The notes under the pieces were generated by a model. The model did not search any database. It was not told the origin of the DNA and saw only the letters and a list, made by a program, of their open reading frames with translations. The position numbers and the translations under genes were made by a program. A DNA stretch of 64,000 nucleotides. Source: Amycolatopsis sp. 195334CR. Lineage in GTDB: Bacteria; Actinomycetota; Actinomycetes; Mycobacteriales; Pseudonocardiaceae. Positions 39,272 through 48,222 of the stretch are shown piece after piece. The stretch is from contig NZ_JAFJMJ010000001.1 in assembly GCF_017309385.1 (NCBI RefSeq), positions 1,736,001 to 1,800,000 on the forward strand. The letters are read 5' to 3'. Position 1 is the first letter of the stretch. Every line of letters begins with the position of its first letter.

Positions 39272-39890
39272 GAGCTTCGGTGACGAACCAGTCGCCACGC
39301 GAGCTGTACACGGTCGTGGTGGAAATGAACCCCACAGCCAGGAGATCCGCTTCGACCGATTCCGAGGTGCGCAGCGCGAACCACCGCTCACAGGGCAGTC
39401 GCCTCCCCGTTTTCCACCCGTCGTAGTCGCCGGCCTGGAGGCTGATCGCGGCAGTTCCTCCTGGCCGGAGCACTCGCTTCAGCTCGGAGAAACTGCGGCG
39501 GTGGTCGTCACGGGGCACGTGGAGCACACTCGCGCAGGCCCACACACCAGCGAACACCGCGTCGCGGAACGGCAGATCGAGCAGGTTGAGCTGCACGATT
39601 TCGGCCGCGGCGCACCGAGTTCGGGTCTTCTCGAGCATGCGCTCGCTGATGTCACCGGAGATCACCGCCAGCCCCTTGCCGAGCAGGTACTCGGTGTCCC
39701 GGCCCGCCCCGCAACCCAGGTCCAGCACCGGACCGCTCGGCAGCGCGGCGGCGAACCGGTCCAGTTCCAGGTCCAACCCGGGGAATTGGTCGAGGGTCCT
39801 GGTCGCCTGCTCGAACTGGTCGGCGTACTCGTTGTAGGTGTGCCTGGTCGCCCGCGCGATCTCCGCCGCGCCACGGAGGTTCAGATGCAC
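39261..39890 (-). CDS. Class I SAM-dependent methyltransferase
   Basis: 209 residues. Motif I is VLDLGCGAGRDTEYLLGKGL (about 55-75), followed by the acidic motif II region VISGDISERMLE, LLDLPFRDAVFAGVWACASV and LKRVLRPGGTAAISLQAG. The fold binds SAM; the substrate is open. Conserved Tyr and Trp near the end (KTGRRLPCERWF) shape the pocket. It overlaps the upstream GAF-like gene by 10 bp and the converging HIT gene by 11 bp, so it is the last gene of a four-gene minus-strand unit. Confidence 0.88.
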   Translation of the reverse strand: MHLNLRGAAEIARATRHTYNEYADQFEQATRTLDQFPGLDLELDRFAAALPSGPVLDLGCGAGRDTEYLLGKGLAVISGDISERMLEKTRTRCAAAEIVQLNLLDLPFRDAVFAGVWACASVLHVPRDDHRRSFSELKRVLRPGGTAAISLQAGDYDGWKTGRRLPCERWFALRTSESVEADLLAVGFISTTTVYSSRGDWFVTEALKS

Positions 39891-40645
39891 TCGAAGTCCT
39901 CCCGGCCGATGTAGATGCCCAGGTTGGTCATCTCCTCCAGCACCTCACGGCGGTAGAGCACGGGGTAGCCGTGGCTGGCGTCGAGGCTGATGCAGCCGAC
40001 GAACTTGCTCCGGCCGTTGCGGATCGGTGTCGCGAGGACCGCGGCGCGGTGCTTGACCCGGTCGAAGCCCTCCCAAGTGAGGTTCATCACCCTCTCCGGA
40101 TCATCCTCCCGGACCCGGTCGAACGCATCTCGATCAGTCAGCTCGGCGGCCAACGGCCCCACATCGACGGCGTACTCGCGGTCGTACTTCCAGCACAGGC
40201 CGACCACACCCTCACCCAGGACCGGGGTGAACCGCCGCGTGACCGGGTGGGTGGACATCCGGTAGGTCGCCAGGCGCTTGAGCACCCCGCGGATCGGGTG
40301 GCGCAGCGTTCTCCGCTTCCGCCACACGTGCAACGCCAGGTCCCCGGTCTCCAGGGGCGGCTCGATGGCTTGGCTGATCACCAGCAGCTTGCCGAAGCTG
40401 GAGAGGATGCTCCGCCGCATGATCACGTTGCGGTCCGCCATCGCGCGCGCCTGCCAGGCTTCGAACGGGGTCAGCGCACCGAAGACGCCGGCGATGCCGA
40501 GCAGCACGAGCATGACGTACGGCCGGTTGCCGAGCAGCGCGTCCCAGAACGGCTTCGACGGCACGTGGTACGCCTTTCCCGCCAGGCCCAGCGTCGCGAG
40601 CAGCAGGAACGCCTTGTCCAGGAGCTTGGCCGTCGAGCGCTTCAC
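39881..40645 (-). CDS. Two-helix membrane protein with GAF-like domain
   Basis: 254 residues from GTG 40645, overlapping the ThiL-like stop (GTGA). Two hydrophobic helices lie at about 11-27 and 43-60, then a basic, amphipathic linker. The C-terminal half (about 140-245) resembles a GAF domain: GEGVVGLCWKYDREYAVDV and AVLATPIRNGRSKFVGCISL followed by DASHGY. No catalytic output domain is present. A membrane-bound sensor or an effector gated by a small molecule made by the neighbouring enzymes would fit; this is inference. The family assignment is by pattern only. Confidence 0.6.
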   Translation of the reverse strand: MKRSTAKLLDKAFLLLATLGLAGKAYHVPSKPFWDALLGNRPYVMLVLLGIAGVFGALTPFEAWQARAMADRNVIMRRSILSSFGKLLVISQAIEPPLETGDLALHVWRKRRTLRHPIRGVLKRLATYRMSTHPVTRRFTPVLGEGVVGLCWKYDREYAVDVGPLAAELTDRDAFDRVREDDPERVMNLTWEGFDRVKHRAAVLATPIRNGRSKFVGCISLDASHGYPVLYRREVLEEMTNLGIYIGREDFECI

Positions 40646-41718
40646 GCTCCGACGTCAGCCGGGTCTCGGGGAGCGTGCCGCCACGCCTTGCCGGGCAGTT
40701 CGGTGCGCGTGCCGTCGTCGCGGACCAACACCACGTCCCGCTGCTCGGTGACCACGCCGACCTGGTGGAAGTCGAGCCGGTCCGCGAGCCGGCCGAGCTG
40801 GTCCTCCGGTGCGGTGAACAGCAGTTCGAAGTCGACCGAGTCGCCGAACACGACCGACAACGGATCGAGACCGAGGTGCGCCGCCACCGCGGACACCGCG
40901 CCGGGCACCAGCAAGGCCCGCTCGTGGACCTCGACCCCGACAGCACCAGCCGACGCGAGGCCGTGCAGCGCCGCCTTGAGCCCATCCGAGGTGTCCTGGC
41001 AACTCGTCACCACCCCGCTGGCACTGAGCGCCACACCGCTCTCGACCCTGGCCACCGGTCGCCGCCAGTAGGCGAGCATGGTTTCGAGGTGGCGCTCCTC
41101 GATCACGGGGTGGGGGTCGGCGGCGCGCAGGTAGGCCATGGCGGCTCCGGCGAAACCGGTGGGTGCGGTCAGGCAGATCGCGTCACCCGGCTTCGCGCCG
41201 GCCCGGAACAGCACCCCACCGGCCGGGCACACGCCGAGGGCCGACGCGGACAGGATGAGGCGCTCGGCACCACCGATGTCACCACCGACGTTCGGGCACC
41301 CCGAGGCCGCGCACGCGTCGCGGATGCCCTCCAGCACCCGCTCGAACACCGCGTCGGTCATGTCCGGCGGGTAGCGGACCACCGAGAGCAGGCCGATCGG
41401 TCTGGCCCCCATCGCGGCGATGTCGCTCAGGTTCGCCACCACGAGGTAGTAGCCGAGGTCGTACTCCGCCAAATACCCCATTTCGTACAGCCGGAACTTG
41501 GGTCCGCGAACGTAGTCGGAGCCGGCCACCAGCTCGTGGTCGCCGTGGAAGCGGAACACCGCGCAGTCGTCCTGCGCCTCGACCCCGGCCAGCAGTTCGA
41601 CTCGGCTCCGGTCCGGCCGGCTCACCGGTTCGAAGGCGTCGCGCTGGCCGCGGAAGAGCGGCACGACCACGTTCGCCAGCCTGGTCGGTTCGTCCGAAAA
41701 CGTCGGGTCAGTACGCAT
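40642..41718 (-). CDS. ThiL-like kinase / AIR synthase-related protein
   Basis: 358 residues from ATG 41718. PurM/ThiL fold: AQDDCAVFRFHGDH (metal and ATP site), GSDYVRGPKFRLYE, the conserved YYLVVANLSDIAAMGARPIG, NVGGDIGGAERLILSASALG, and CQDTSDGLKAALHGL, the counterpart of ThiL DISDGL. ThiL phosphorylates thiamine-P to TPP. The N-terminal region differs and the protein is longer than most ThiL proteins; its place between HIT and GAF-like genes suggests that a different phosphorylated substrate is used. A housekeeping thiL elsewhere is expected but cannot be checked here. Confidence 0.8.
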   Translation of the reverse strand: MRTDPTFSDEPTRLANVVVPLFRGQRDAFEPVSRPDRSRVELLAGVEAQDDCAVFRFHGDHELVAGSDYVRGPKFRLYEMGYLAEYDLGYYLVVANLSDIAAMGARPIGLLSVVRYPPDMTDAVFERVLEGIRDACAASGCPNVGGDIGGAERLILSASALGVCPAGGVLFRAGAKPGDAICLTAPTGFAGAAMAYLRAADPHPVIEERHLETMLAYWRRPVARVESGVALSASGVVTSCQDTSDGLKAALHGLASAGAVGVEVHERALLVPGAVSAVAAHLGLDPLSVVFGDSVDFELLFTAPEDQLGRLADRLDFHQVGVVTEQRDVVLVRDDGTRTELPGKAWRHAPRDPADVGA

Positions 41719-42415
41719 GCCGTCGGTCCTCCGCTCGGCTGTGGACGCCGGCCAGCCTGGCCGACCACGACCGGACCTCCCGCATGGTCGAACGAAGCAC
41801 TTCCTTGCGCATGACCACGGCGTAATCCCATTCCGGGTCTTCGATCGAAAGGGTGGCGCCGACCACCGCACGCAGGTACTGCCGCCGCTGCGTGGTCGGC
41901 AGGTAAACGCGGCAGCCCTGCTCGTGCAAGCGCAGGAAATAAGCCGAATTCGGCCACGGCGGAAGAGAAAGTTCGGCCAGTGATCCGAGATCGCGGTAAG
42001 CCAGCCCGTCACCGATCATGATCCGGTCCACCGCGGCCGGGGAAACGGGAAGCAGGTGCAGGTGCGCATGCGTGATGCAGGCGTGGCTCACTTCTCCTCT
42101 GCTGGAACCGTGTTCGAGAAACAGCGGCTCCCGGAAAGCCTCGCGGTAGAGTTCGGCCACTCGGCCGATCAGTTCCACCGCCTCTCGCTGGTGCACGGTC
42201 AGCACCTGCGCGAAGGACAGGTAGTGCTGCTTGGGCAGCAGCAACAGGTGGCCGTCGGTCAACGGTGACAGGTCGGCCAGCAACTCGAAGTTCTCCGTCG
42301 AATGCACTCGCCTCGACGGCGGGTCGCCTTCGTAGAAACGGCTGAACGAGGTATCGGCCGCACCGGAAATTTCCTCGCAGAAATCCGCCCCCGTGCACTG
42401 CACGGCAGTGATCAT
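41708..42415 (-). CDS. HIT-family protein with C-terminal extension (HIT-2)
   Basis: 235 residues from ATG 42415. The histidine triad is THAHLHLLPVSPAAV, preceded by DGHLLLLPKQHYLSFAQVL. About 75 residues after the HIT core form an extension with two Trp-Pro-rich segments (LPPWPNSAYFLRLHEQGC, DPEWDYAVVMRKEVLRS), which is unusual for a simple HIT hydrolase and may recognise the substrate or bind a partner. It is the first gene of the minus-strand arm and overlaps the ThiL-like gene by 11 bp. Confidence 0.8.
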   Translation of the reverse strand: MITAVQCTGADFCEEISGAADTSFSRFYEGDPPSRRVHSTENFELLADLSPLTDGHLLLLPKQHYLSFAQVLTVHQREAVELIGRVAELYREAFREPLFLEHGSSRGEVSHACITHAHLHLLPVSPAAVDRIMIGDGLAYRDLGSLAELSLPPWPNSAYFLRLHEQGCRVYLPTTQRRQYLRAVVGATLSIEDPEWDYAVVMRKEVLRSTMREVRSWSARLAGVHSRAEDRRHAY

Positions 42416-42734
42416 CTTTCCCCCCGACGTCGCGTCGCGATGCGGCCTGGTGTAGCGGCATTTTTCCGCATGCGCTGCGCGAACTCGAACCCTCGCCGGA
42501 AGGTTAGCTCAAACGTCGCAATAGCCGTCGGGAAAGGTAGACCGGCTGTTTGGAACTTCGCCGAACAGCGACTTCACTACTCCGGACTGGCCTGCGGCAC
42601 CCGCACAAGTTGTCCAGTTTCTGCCCGGCCGCCGATTAGTGATAACTCTTTCGTTTCCGATCGCAGGAAATCGCCCACACCGGAGACGGCGACCGCCCGG
42701 CGGTGCGGCCGCCGCCGGGCGGTTCGACGCGGTC
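42416..42734. other. 319-bp gap upstream of the HIT-2 arm
   Basis: No supportable gene. The half next to HIT-2 (42416-42660) is poorer in GC than its surroundings, mirroring the gap on the other side of the cassette. The promoter for the minus-strand arm should lie here, but no clear -35/-10 pair was recognised. Confidence 0.5.
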
Positions 42735-43649
42735 TCAGCCCCCGTCGCCGGATTGGCCCTGGGGAGCGCTCGGTTGCGTGCTCGGTGCCGGTTTCTCGGT
42801 GGTGGTGACCGACGGCTTCGGGGCGCTGCTCGTCGGCGGGTCCGAGGGTTCGGCCGGGGCGGTGGTCGTGGGGGCGCTGGACTCGGTCGCCGGGGCCTGC
42901 GAGGGTTTGCTCGCCGGGGCCTCGCGGGTTTCCGACGCCGGCGCCTGCTCGGTGGGCGCGTCCTGCTTGCCACCGCCACCGCCACTGACGATGTGGCCTA
43001 TGGTGCTCCGGCCATCCCCGGAGATGCTGCTGCCGGTGGCGAACTCGAACCCGGTGATCACCAGGATCGCCAGCACGAACCCGACCACGCTGGTGCCGAT
43101 GACCAGCGGCCACCGCAACTTCCGCAGGCGGCTGACCTGCTGCTCACCCTCGGGCGCCTCACCATCGGTAGAGGTCACCGGCAACTCCGCCGTCGCTCCC
43201 GATGGCTCACCGGCCTCCGAAGACTCGCCGGGCGCCGACGGCACACCAGGCGCCGCGCCGCCCGCAGCCGCGCCTCCGAAAGCCGCGTCGCCCGAAGCTG
43301 GGCCCGCCGAAGCCAGGCCTCCCGAAGCCGCGTCGCCTGAAGCCGGGCCCGCCGAAGCCGGGCCTTCCGAAGTCACGCCGCCCGAAGCGGCCGTGGCGCC
43401 CGAAGCGGGTGCCACCTGGGGTCGCGTCGTCAGCGTGCGGGCCTTCAGCGCCGCCGCCTTCGTGCGGTCGAGGGACCGCAGGTACAGCTCCCCGCCCACG
43501 GTGGTGATCACGCTCGCCAACCCGGCGCCGAGCACCGTGCCCGCGACGCCCAGGGTCGAACCGAGTAGGGCCGCGGTCACCGCGGCCAGCGCGGCCGCCG
43601 CCACCTGGATCGGTCTGATTCCTGATTTCTTTTCCGTCTCCTCTGACAT
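42735..43649 (-). CDS. Pro/Ala-rich membrane protein of unknown function
   Basis: 304 residues from ATG 43649 (MSEETEKKSGIRPIQVAAAA). A hydrophobic Ala/Gly segment spans about 14-46. It is followed by a degenerate repeat in which PASAGPASGDAA and SGGLASAGPASGD recur (about 85-130), a second membrane helix (WPLVIGTSVVGFVLAILVIT, about 180-200), a Gly run GHIVSGGGGGKQD, and a Thr/Pro/Ser-rich tail. The repeat is encoded by variants of a roughly 30-bp unit, so slippage is likely. Composition suggests a cell-envelope protein with a long disordered exterior. No domain is recognised. Confidence 0.75.
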   Translation of the reverse strand: MSEETEKKSGIRPIQVAAAALAAVTAALLGSTLGVAGTVLGAGLASVITTVGGELYLRSLDRTKAAALKARTLTTRPQVAPASGATAASGGVTSEGPASAGPASGDAASGGLASAGPASGDAAFGGAAAGGAAPGVPSAPGESSEAGEPSGATAELPVTSTDGEAPEGEQQVSRLRKLRWPLVIGTSVVGFVLAILVITGFEFATGSSISGDGRSTIGHIVSGGGGGKQDAPTEQAPASETREAPASKPSQAPATESSAPTTTAPAEPSDPPTSSAPKPSVTTTEKPAPSTQPSAPQGQSGDGG

Positions 43650-43802
43650 GGATCCGTTTCTTCTCCACCCCTGCGACTACTCCTTCTCCCAACGAACAAG
43701 GCGTCCGGGATGCTCCCCGCGTTGCCCGATGGTGAGCCCCGCCACGCTGTCTGTCCACTGTGGACTACGCGCGATTCACCGATCCTTGACATACTCACCG
43801 TT

Positions 43803-44753
43803 ATGCAGCTGATCTCCCTCGAGCACATCCGGACCGCGGCCGGCCGGATCGCCGGCGCCGCGATCCGCACCCCACTGCTGCCCCAGCACTGGGCGACCGG
43901 CGCCCCGCTCTGGCTGAAAGCCGAGAACCTGCAAGGGATCGGCGCGTTCAAGATCCGCGGCGCGTACAACGCGATCGCCGCGCTGAGTGAACCCCAGCGC
44001 CAACGCGGAGTGGTCGCCTACTCCAGCGGCAACCACGCGCAGGCGGTCGCGGTGGCGGCGAAGATGTTCGGCGTCCCGGCGGTCATCGTGGTCCCGGACA
44101 GCACCCCGCGCAACAAGGTCGAGGCCACCACCGCGCACGGCGCGAAGGTGATCGAGGTGCCCATCGCCCAGCGCGAGATCGCTGCCCAGACCCTCGCCGA
44201 CCAGCGCGGCTTCAACCTCATCCCGCCCTTCGACCACCCCGAGGTGATCGCCGGGCAGGGCACCATCGGCCTGGAGATCGCCGAGGACCTGCCCGGCACG
44301 CAGGTGGTGCTGGTGCCGGTCAGCGGCGGCGGGCTGGCCTCCGGCATCGGCACCGCGATCAAGTCCCTGCTGCCCTCGGCCAGGGTGTACGCGGTCGAGC
44401 CGGAACTGGCCGCGGACACCGCGGAAAGCCTGCTCGCCGGCACCAGGGTCGACTGGCCGGTCGAATGGCGGGCGCGCACCATCGCCGACGGCCTGCGCGC
44501 GCAACCGTCCGAACTCACCTTCGCGCACCTCAAGCGGGTGGTCGACGGCATCGTCACGGTCAGCGAGGACGAGATCCGCGCGGCCGTCCGGGTGCTGGCG
44601 ACCAGGGCGAACCTGGTCGCCGAGCCCAGCGGCGCGGTGACCACGGCCGCCTACCTGTTCCGGCGCGACGAACTGCCGGAGGGCCGCACGGTGGCCGTCG
44701 TCTCCGGCGGCAACATCGACGCGGCCCTGCTCGCCGAGCTACTCCGGGCGTGA
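43803..44753 (+). CDS. Threonine/serine dehydratase (PLP, fold type II, no ACT domain)
   Basis: 316 residues from ATG 43803. The PLP lysine is in GAFKIRGAYNAI. The phosphate loop is SSGNHAQAVA and the glycine loop PVSGGGLASGIG. Late motifs are NLVAEPSGAVTTAAY and VVSGGNID. Lacking the C-terminal ACT regulatory domain of biosynthetic IlvA, it belongs to the short catabolic/serine-racemase-like type, giving 2-oxobutyrate or pyruvate plus ammonia; racemase activity is also possible. Its end overlaps the converging MFS gene by 15 bp. Confidence 0.9.
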   Translation: MQLISLEHIRTAAGRIAGAAIRTPLLPQHWATGAPLWLKAENLQGIGAFKIRGAYNAIAALSEPQRQRGVVAYSSGNHAQAVAVAAKMFGVPAVIVVPDSTPRNKVEATTAHGAKVIEVPIAQREIAAQTLADQRGFNLIPPFDHPEVIAGQGTIGLEIAEDLPGTQVVLVPVSGGGLASGIGTAIKSLLPSARVYAVEPELAADTAESLLAGTRVDWPVEWRARTIADGLRAQPSELTFAHLKRVVDGIVTVSEDEIRAAVRVLATRANLVAEPSGAVTTAAYLFRRDELPEGRTVAVVSGGNIDAALLAELLRA

Positions 44754-46238
44754 CCGGGCGTAGGCCGACGGCGGCGCGTCCACCCCGCAGTGCAGGCACT
44801 CGCCCGGTTCCGGGTGGTCGTGCTCGGGTTCCGGCACACTGAGCACGTCGTTGCGCACGCCGATGGCCACCAGCCCACCGGCGACCGCCAGCCCCGCGCA
44901 CACCAGCAGCGCCGTCCGCCAGCTCGCGGTCAGCGCCACCGGATCGGCGTAGGCCGCCCCGGTCAGCCCGGCGACCGCGGGCAGCAGCGCGATGGCGAGC
45001 AGCCCGCCGGTCCTGGCGATGGCGTTGTTCACCCCGGAGGCGACCCCGGCGTACTGGTCCGGCGCCGCGGCCAGCACGGTGGCCGTCACCGGCGCCACCA
45101 CGGTGGCCAGCCCCAGCCCGAACACGGTCACCGCGGGCAGCACCGCCCCCAGGTACGAGGCCCCCGGTTCGACGCGGAGCAACAGCAGCATGCCCGCCGC
45201 GACCAGCATCGGCCCGGCCACCAGCTGCAGCCGCGGCCCGATCTTCTGCGCCAGCCGTCCCGAGTACCCGGAGAGCACCAGCATCACGACGGTGATCGGC
45301 AGCCCGGCCAGCCCGGCCGCGGTCGGCGAGTACCCCAGCGACACCTGGAGCTGCAGCACCATCAGCATCATCACGCCGCCGAGCGCGGCGTAGACGACCA
45401 GCGTGAGCCCGTTGGCCAGGGTGAACGTCCGGTTGGCGAACAGCTGCGGCGGCACCAGCGGATCGGCCGACCGCCGCTGGAGCACCACGAAGGCCACCAG
45501 CCCGGCGACCCCGGCCACGCCGGACCCGAGCACCAGCGCGTCACCGGCCCCGCGCACCGGCAGCTCGACCAGCGCCGCGGTGATCCCGGCCAGCCCCACC
45601 GCGCCGACCACCGAGGCCAGCACGTTCGGCTTGCCGGTGTGCTGCTGCTGGTCGCACGACTCCGGCACGTACTTGCGGGCCAGCCAGACGCAGACCACCG
45701 CGATCGGCAGGTTGATCAGGAAGGCCAGCCGCCACGACCAGACCTGCACCAGCAGCCCGCCGACCAGCGGCCCGATCGCGGCCGCGATGCCACCGAGCCC
45801 GGACCAGGCGCCGATCGCCCTGGCCCGTTCGGCCCGCGGGAACGCCGACTGCAGGATCGCCAGCGAACCGGGGGTGAGCAGCGCGCCGCCGATGCCCTGG
45901 AGGATCCGGGTGGCCACCAGCATCTCGGTGGTCACCGCGAGCCCGCACAACACCGACGCGACGCCGAACCAGACTACGCCGATGACGAAGACCCGCCGCC
46001 GCCCGTACCGGTCCCCCAGCGAACCGGCGATCAGGATCAACGACGCGAGCGCCAGCATGTACCCGTCGAGGATCCACTGCAGACCGGAAACCGAGGCCTC
46101 GAGCTCCTCGCCGATCCGCGGCAGCGCGACGTTGACGATCGTGCCGTCGAGCATGGCCATGCCCGACCCCAGGATGGTGGTGGCGAGCACGCCCCGCGCG
46201 GCGGGCGTTCCCCAGCGGACGAGATCGGGTGCGGTCAC
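44739..46238 (-). CDS. MFS drug-exporter, DHA2 (EmrB/QacA) family
   Basis: 499 residues with 14 predicted membrane helices. Family motifs are [17 protein letters not shown] (motif D1), [17 protein letters not shown] (motif A), [19 protein letters not shown] (motif B) and [17 protein letters not shown] (motif C, antiporter). Proton-driven export of drugs or metabolites is expected. The cytosolic tail is odd: [16 protein letters not shown], with His and Cys-x2-Cys that could bind metal. GTG 46238 overlaps the GntR stop by 4 bp, so the regulator and exporter are coupled. Confidence 0.92.
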   Translation of the reverse strand: MTAPDLVRWGTPAARGVLATTILGSGMAMLDGTIVNVALPRIGEELEASVSGLQWILDGYMLALASLILIAGSLGDRYGRRRVFVIGVVWFGVASVLCGLAVTTEMLVATRILQGIGGALLTPGSLAILQSAFPRAERARAIGAWSGLGGIAAAIGPLVGGLLVQVWSWRLAFLINLPIAVVCVWLARKYVPESCDQQQHTGKPNVLASVVGAVGLAGITAALVELPVRGAGDALVLGSGVAGVAGLVAFVVLQRRSADPLVPPQLFANRTFTLANGLTLVVYAALGGVMMLMVLQLQVSLGYSPTAAGLAGLPITVVMLVLSGYSGRLAQKIGPRLQLVAGPMLVAAGMLLLLRVEPGASYLGAVLPAVTVFGLGLATVVAPVTATVLAAAPDQYAGVASGVNNAIARTGGLLAIALLPAVAGLTGAAYADPVALTASWRTALLVCAGLAVAGGLVAIGVRNDVLSVPEPEHDHPEPGECLHCGVDAPPSAYARSRPE

Positions 46239-46993
46239 GGCCGGTTCAGCGTGGTGACGAACTTGTACCGGTCACCGCGGTAGATGGAGCGGACGAACTC
46301 CACCGGCTTGCCGTCGGCGGCGAACGAGTGCCGCGACAGCAACAACATCGGCATGCCCACGTCGGCGCCGAGCAGTTCGGCCTCCTGCGGGCCGGCGAGC
46401 GCGGTCTCGATGGTCTCCTCCGCGCGTTCCATCTCCACGCCGAACTGCTCGCGCAGCACCGCGTACAGCGAACCGCCCGCGCTGACGTGCTTGCGCAGCC
46501 CGCGGAAGCGCCCCAGCGGCAGGTGCGTGGTCTCCAGCGCCATCGGCTCGGCGTCGGCCAGGCGCAGGCGTCGCATGCGCAGCACCTTCGCCCCGGCGCG
46601 GATGCCGAGCAGCTTGGCCAGCTCGCCCTCGGCGGGCAGCTCGTCGATCTCCAGCAGCTTCGACGACGGCTCGCGCCCGGACGCCCGCATGTCCTCGGTG
46701 TAGGAGGACAGCTGCAGGCGCTGGGCGAACTTCGGCTCGGCGGCGAAGGTGCCCTTGCCCTGCACGCGGTGCAGGCGGCCCTCCACGGTCAGGTCGGCCA
46801 GCGCCTGGCGGACGGTGGTCCGCGAGACGCCGAACTCGCCGGCCAGCGCCCGCTCGGTGGGGATGGACGACCCGGCGGGCAGTGCGTCCAGCAGGTCCAG
46901 CAGGTGTTGCTTCAGTGCCCAGTACTTCGGCTCGCGTTGCCCCCTGGTCCCGGTGGCCGAGCCGGATTCCCCGGGCGGTGATGTCTCCAACAT
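46235..46993 (-). CDS. GntR/HutC-family regulator, DasR-like
   Basis: 252 residues from ATG 46993, chosen over GTG 47008 because AAGGAG sits six bases before it. The winged helix is [20 protein letters not shown] followed by [20 protein letters not shown]. The C-terminal UTRA domain binds effector: [20 protein letters not shown] at the end, and [13 protein letters not shown] in the middle. DasR senses phosphorylated amino sugars and represses chitin/GlcNAc genes. A dre-like palindrome lies in the intergenic region and amino-sugar genes are divergent, supporting the assignment. Confidence 0.87.
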   Translation of the reverse strand: MLETSPPGESGSATGTRGQREPKYWALKQHLLDLLDALPAGSSIPTERALAGEFGVSRTTVRQALADLTVEGRLHRVQGKGTFAAEPKFAQRLQLSSYTEDMRASGREPSSKLLEIDELPAEGELAKLLGIRAGAKVLRMRRLRLADAEPMALETTHLPLGRFRGLRKHVSAGGSLYAVLREQFGVEMERAEETIETALAGPQEAELLGADVGMPMLLLSRHSFAADGKPVEFVRSIYRGDRYKFVTTLNRP

Positions 46994-47068
46994 GAGCGGC
47001 TCCTTCACAACACGCGCGACTCCTCACGGAAAAAGTACTCTTCGACGGGACTGGGTCGACCAGCTAGC

Positions 47069-47084
47069 ATTGGTCTAGACCAGA
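47069..47084. promoter_or_regulatory. dre-like DasR operator
   Basis: ATTGGTCTAGACCAGA; the inner TGGTCTAGACCA (47071-47082) is a perfect palindrome matching the DasR consensus ACTGGTCTAGACCACT at 13 of 16 bases. It lies 16 bp before the ATG of the SIS gene. A weaker half-site-like sequence, ACTGGGTCGACCAG, is at 47050-47063. Confidence 0.85.
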
Positions 47085-47099
47085 CAAGAGGAGTGCACC

Positions 47100-48149
47100 A
47101 TGACCGTAGAGGGTCAGCAGCCCGGCGCGCACATGGCCGCCGAAATCGCCGAGCAGCCCGCCGTGCTGGCGGCCCTGCGGGAGCGGCAGCCCGAGATCGC
47201 CGAGGTGGCCGACGCCATCGCGAAACGCCCGCCCCGCTTCGCTTTGCTGGCCGCGAGGGGGTCCAGCGACCACGCCGCGCTCTACGCCAAGTACCTCATC
47301 GAGGTGCTCCTCGGCCTGCCCGCGGGACTGGTCTCGCCGTCCACCGTGACGCTCTACGGGGCCGCTCCGGACCTCCGGGACGTGCTGCTGGTGACGGTCA
47401 GCCAAAGTGGAGGTTCACCTGATCTGGTGGAATTCACCGAGTCGGCCCGCAAGCAGGGCGCACGCACGGTGGCGGTCAGCAACACTCCGTCGTCGCCGCT
47501 GAGCGCCGCCGCGGAGCTGGCGGTGGACATCGGCGCCGGGCAGGAGCAGGCGGTCGCCGCGACCAAGACCTACTCGGCCACGCTGCTCGCGCTGTACCTG
47601 CTCGTCGACGCGGTGCGCGGCGGCAAGGGCGCGGACGCCGACGGGCTCGGCGAGCTGGCCCAGCAGACCCTCGACCGCTCGGCGGCGGGGGTGCAGCGCG
47701 CGGTCGACCGGTACCGCTTCGTCAACCGGGTGATCACCGCCGGCCGCGGGTACTCCTACGCCAGCGCGCTGGAGGCCGCGCTCAAGCTCGCCGAGACCAG
47801 TTACCTGGCCGCGCGCGCGTACAGCGGGGCGGACCTGCTCCACGGCCCGGTCGCGGCGATCGACGGTGAGACGGCCGTGCTCGCGCTGACCAACCGCGGC
47901 AAGGGCGGCGACGCCATGCGCGAGGTGCTGGACGCGGTCGCCGGCCGCGGGGCCGACGTGCTGGCGATCGGCTCGGCCGCCGCGGACGTCCCGGCCGCAC
48001 TGCGGATCGACGTGCCGCCGGTGGCCGAGGAGCTCGCACCGATTCTCGACGTGCTCCCGGCGCAGAGCCTGGCGCTGGGCCTTTCGCTGGCCAGGGGCGG
48101 TGACCCGGACCGGCCGCGCGGGCTCAACAAGGTCACCAAAACCCGCTGA
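47100..48149 (+). CDS. SIS-domain amino-sugar isomerase/deaminase-like protein
   Basis: 349 residues from ATG 47100, with AAGAGGAG eight bases upstream. Two SIS domains like the isomerase half of glucosamine-6-P synthase: ARGSSDHAALYAKYLIEVL, VTVSQSGGSPDLVEFTESAR and VAVSNTPSSPLSAAAEL in the first; RGYSYASALEAALKLAETSY, GADLLHGPVAAI in the second; the end is PRGLNKVTKTR. It lacks a glutaminase domain, so it may work as a GlcN-6-P deaminase (NagB-II type) or bind amino-sugar phosphates. A DasR-type operator and the kinase gene next door place it in GlcNAc use. Confidence 0.87.
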   Translation: MTVEGQQPGAHMAAEIAEQPAVLAALRERQPEIAEVADAIAKRPPRFALLAARGSSDHAALYAKYLIEVLLGLPAGLVSPSTVTLYGAAPDLRDVLLVTVSQSGGSPDLVEFTESARKQGARTVAVSNTPSSPLSAAAELAVDIGAGQEQAVAATKTYSATLLALYLLVDAVRGGKGADADGLGELAQQTLDRSAAGVQRAVDRYRFVNRVITAGRGYSYASALEAALKLAETSYLAARAYSGADLLHGPVAAIDGETAVLALTNRGKGGDAMREVLDAVAGRGADVLAIGSAAADVPAALRIDVPPVAEELAPILDVLPAQSLALGLSLARGGDPDRPRGLNKVTKTR

Positions 48150-48222
48150 TCTTCTCGCCACGACTGGTGACTCGTGACCGAATTCACGGCATAGTCACCA
48201 TCGTGTTGCGAGGAGGCCCCCA

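Noticed and set aside
40642..41718. Calling the ThiL-like gene the housekeeping thiL because thi genes are close
   Set aside because: It lies in a different, overlapping cassette outside the TPP-regulated operons and its N-terminal part diverges; kept as ThiL-like.
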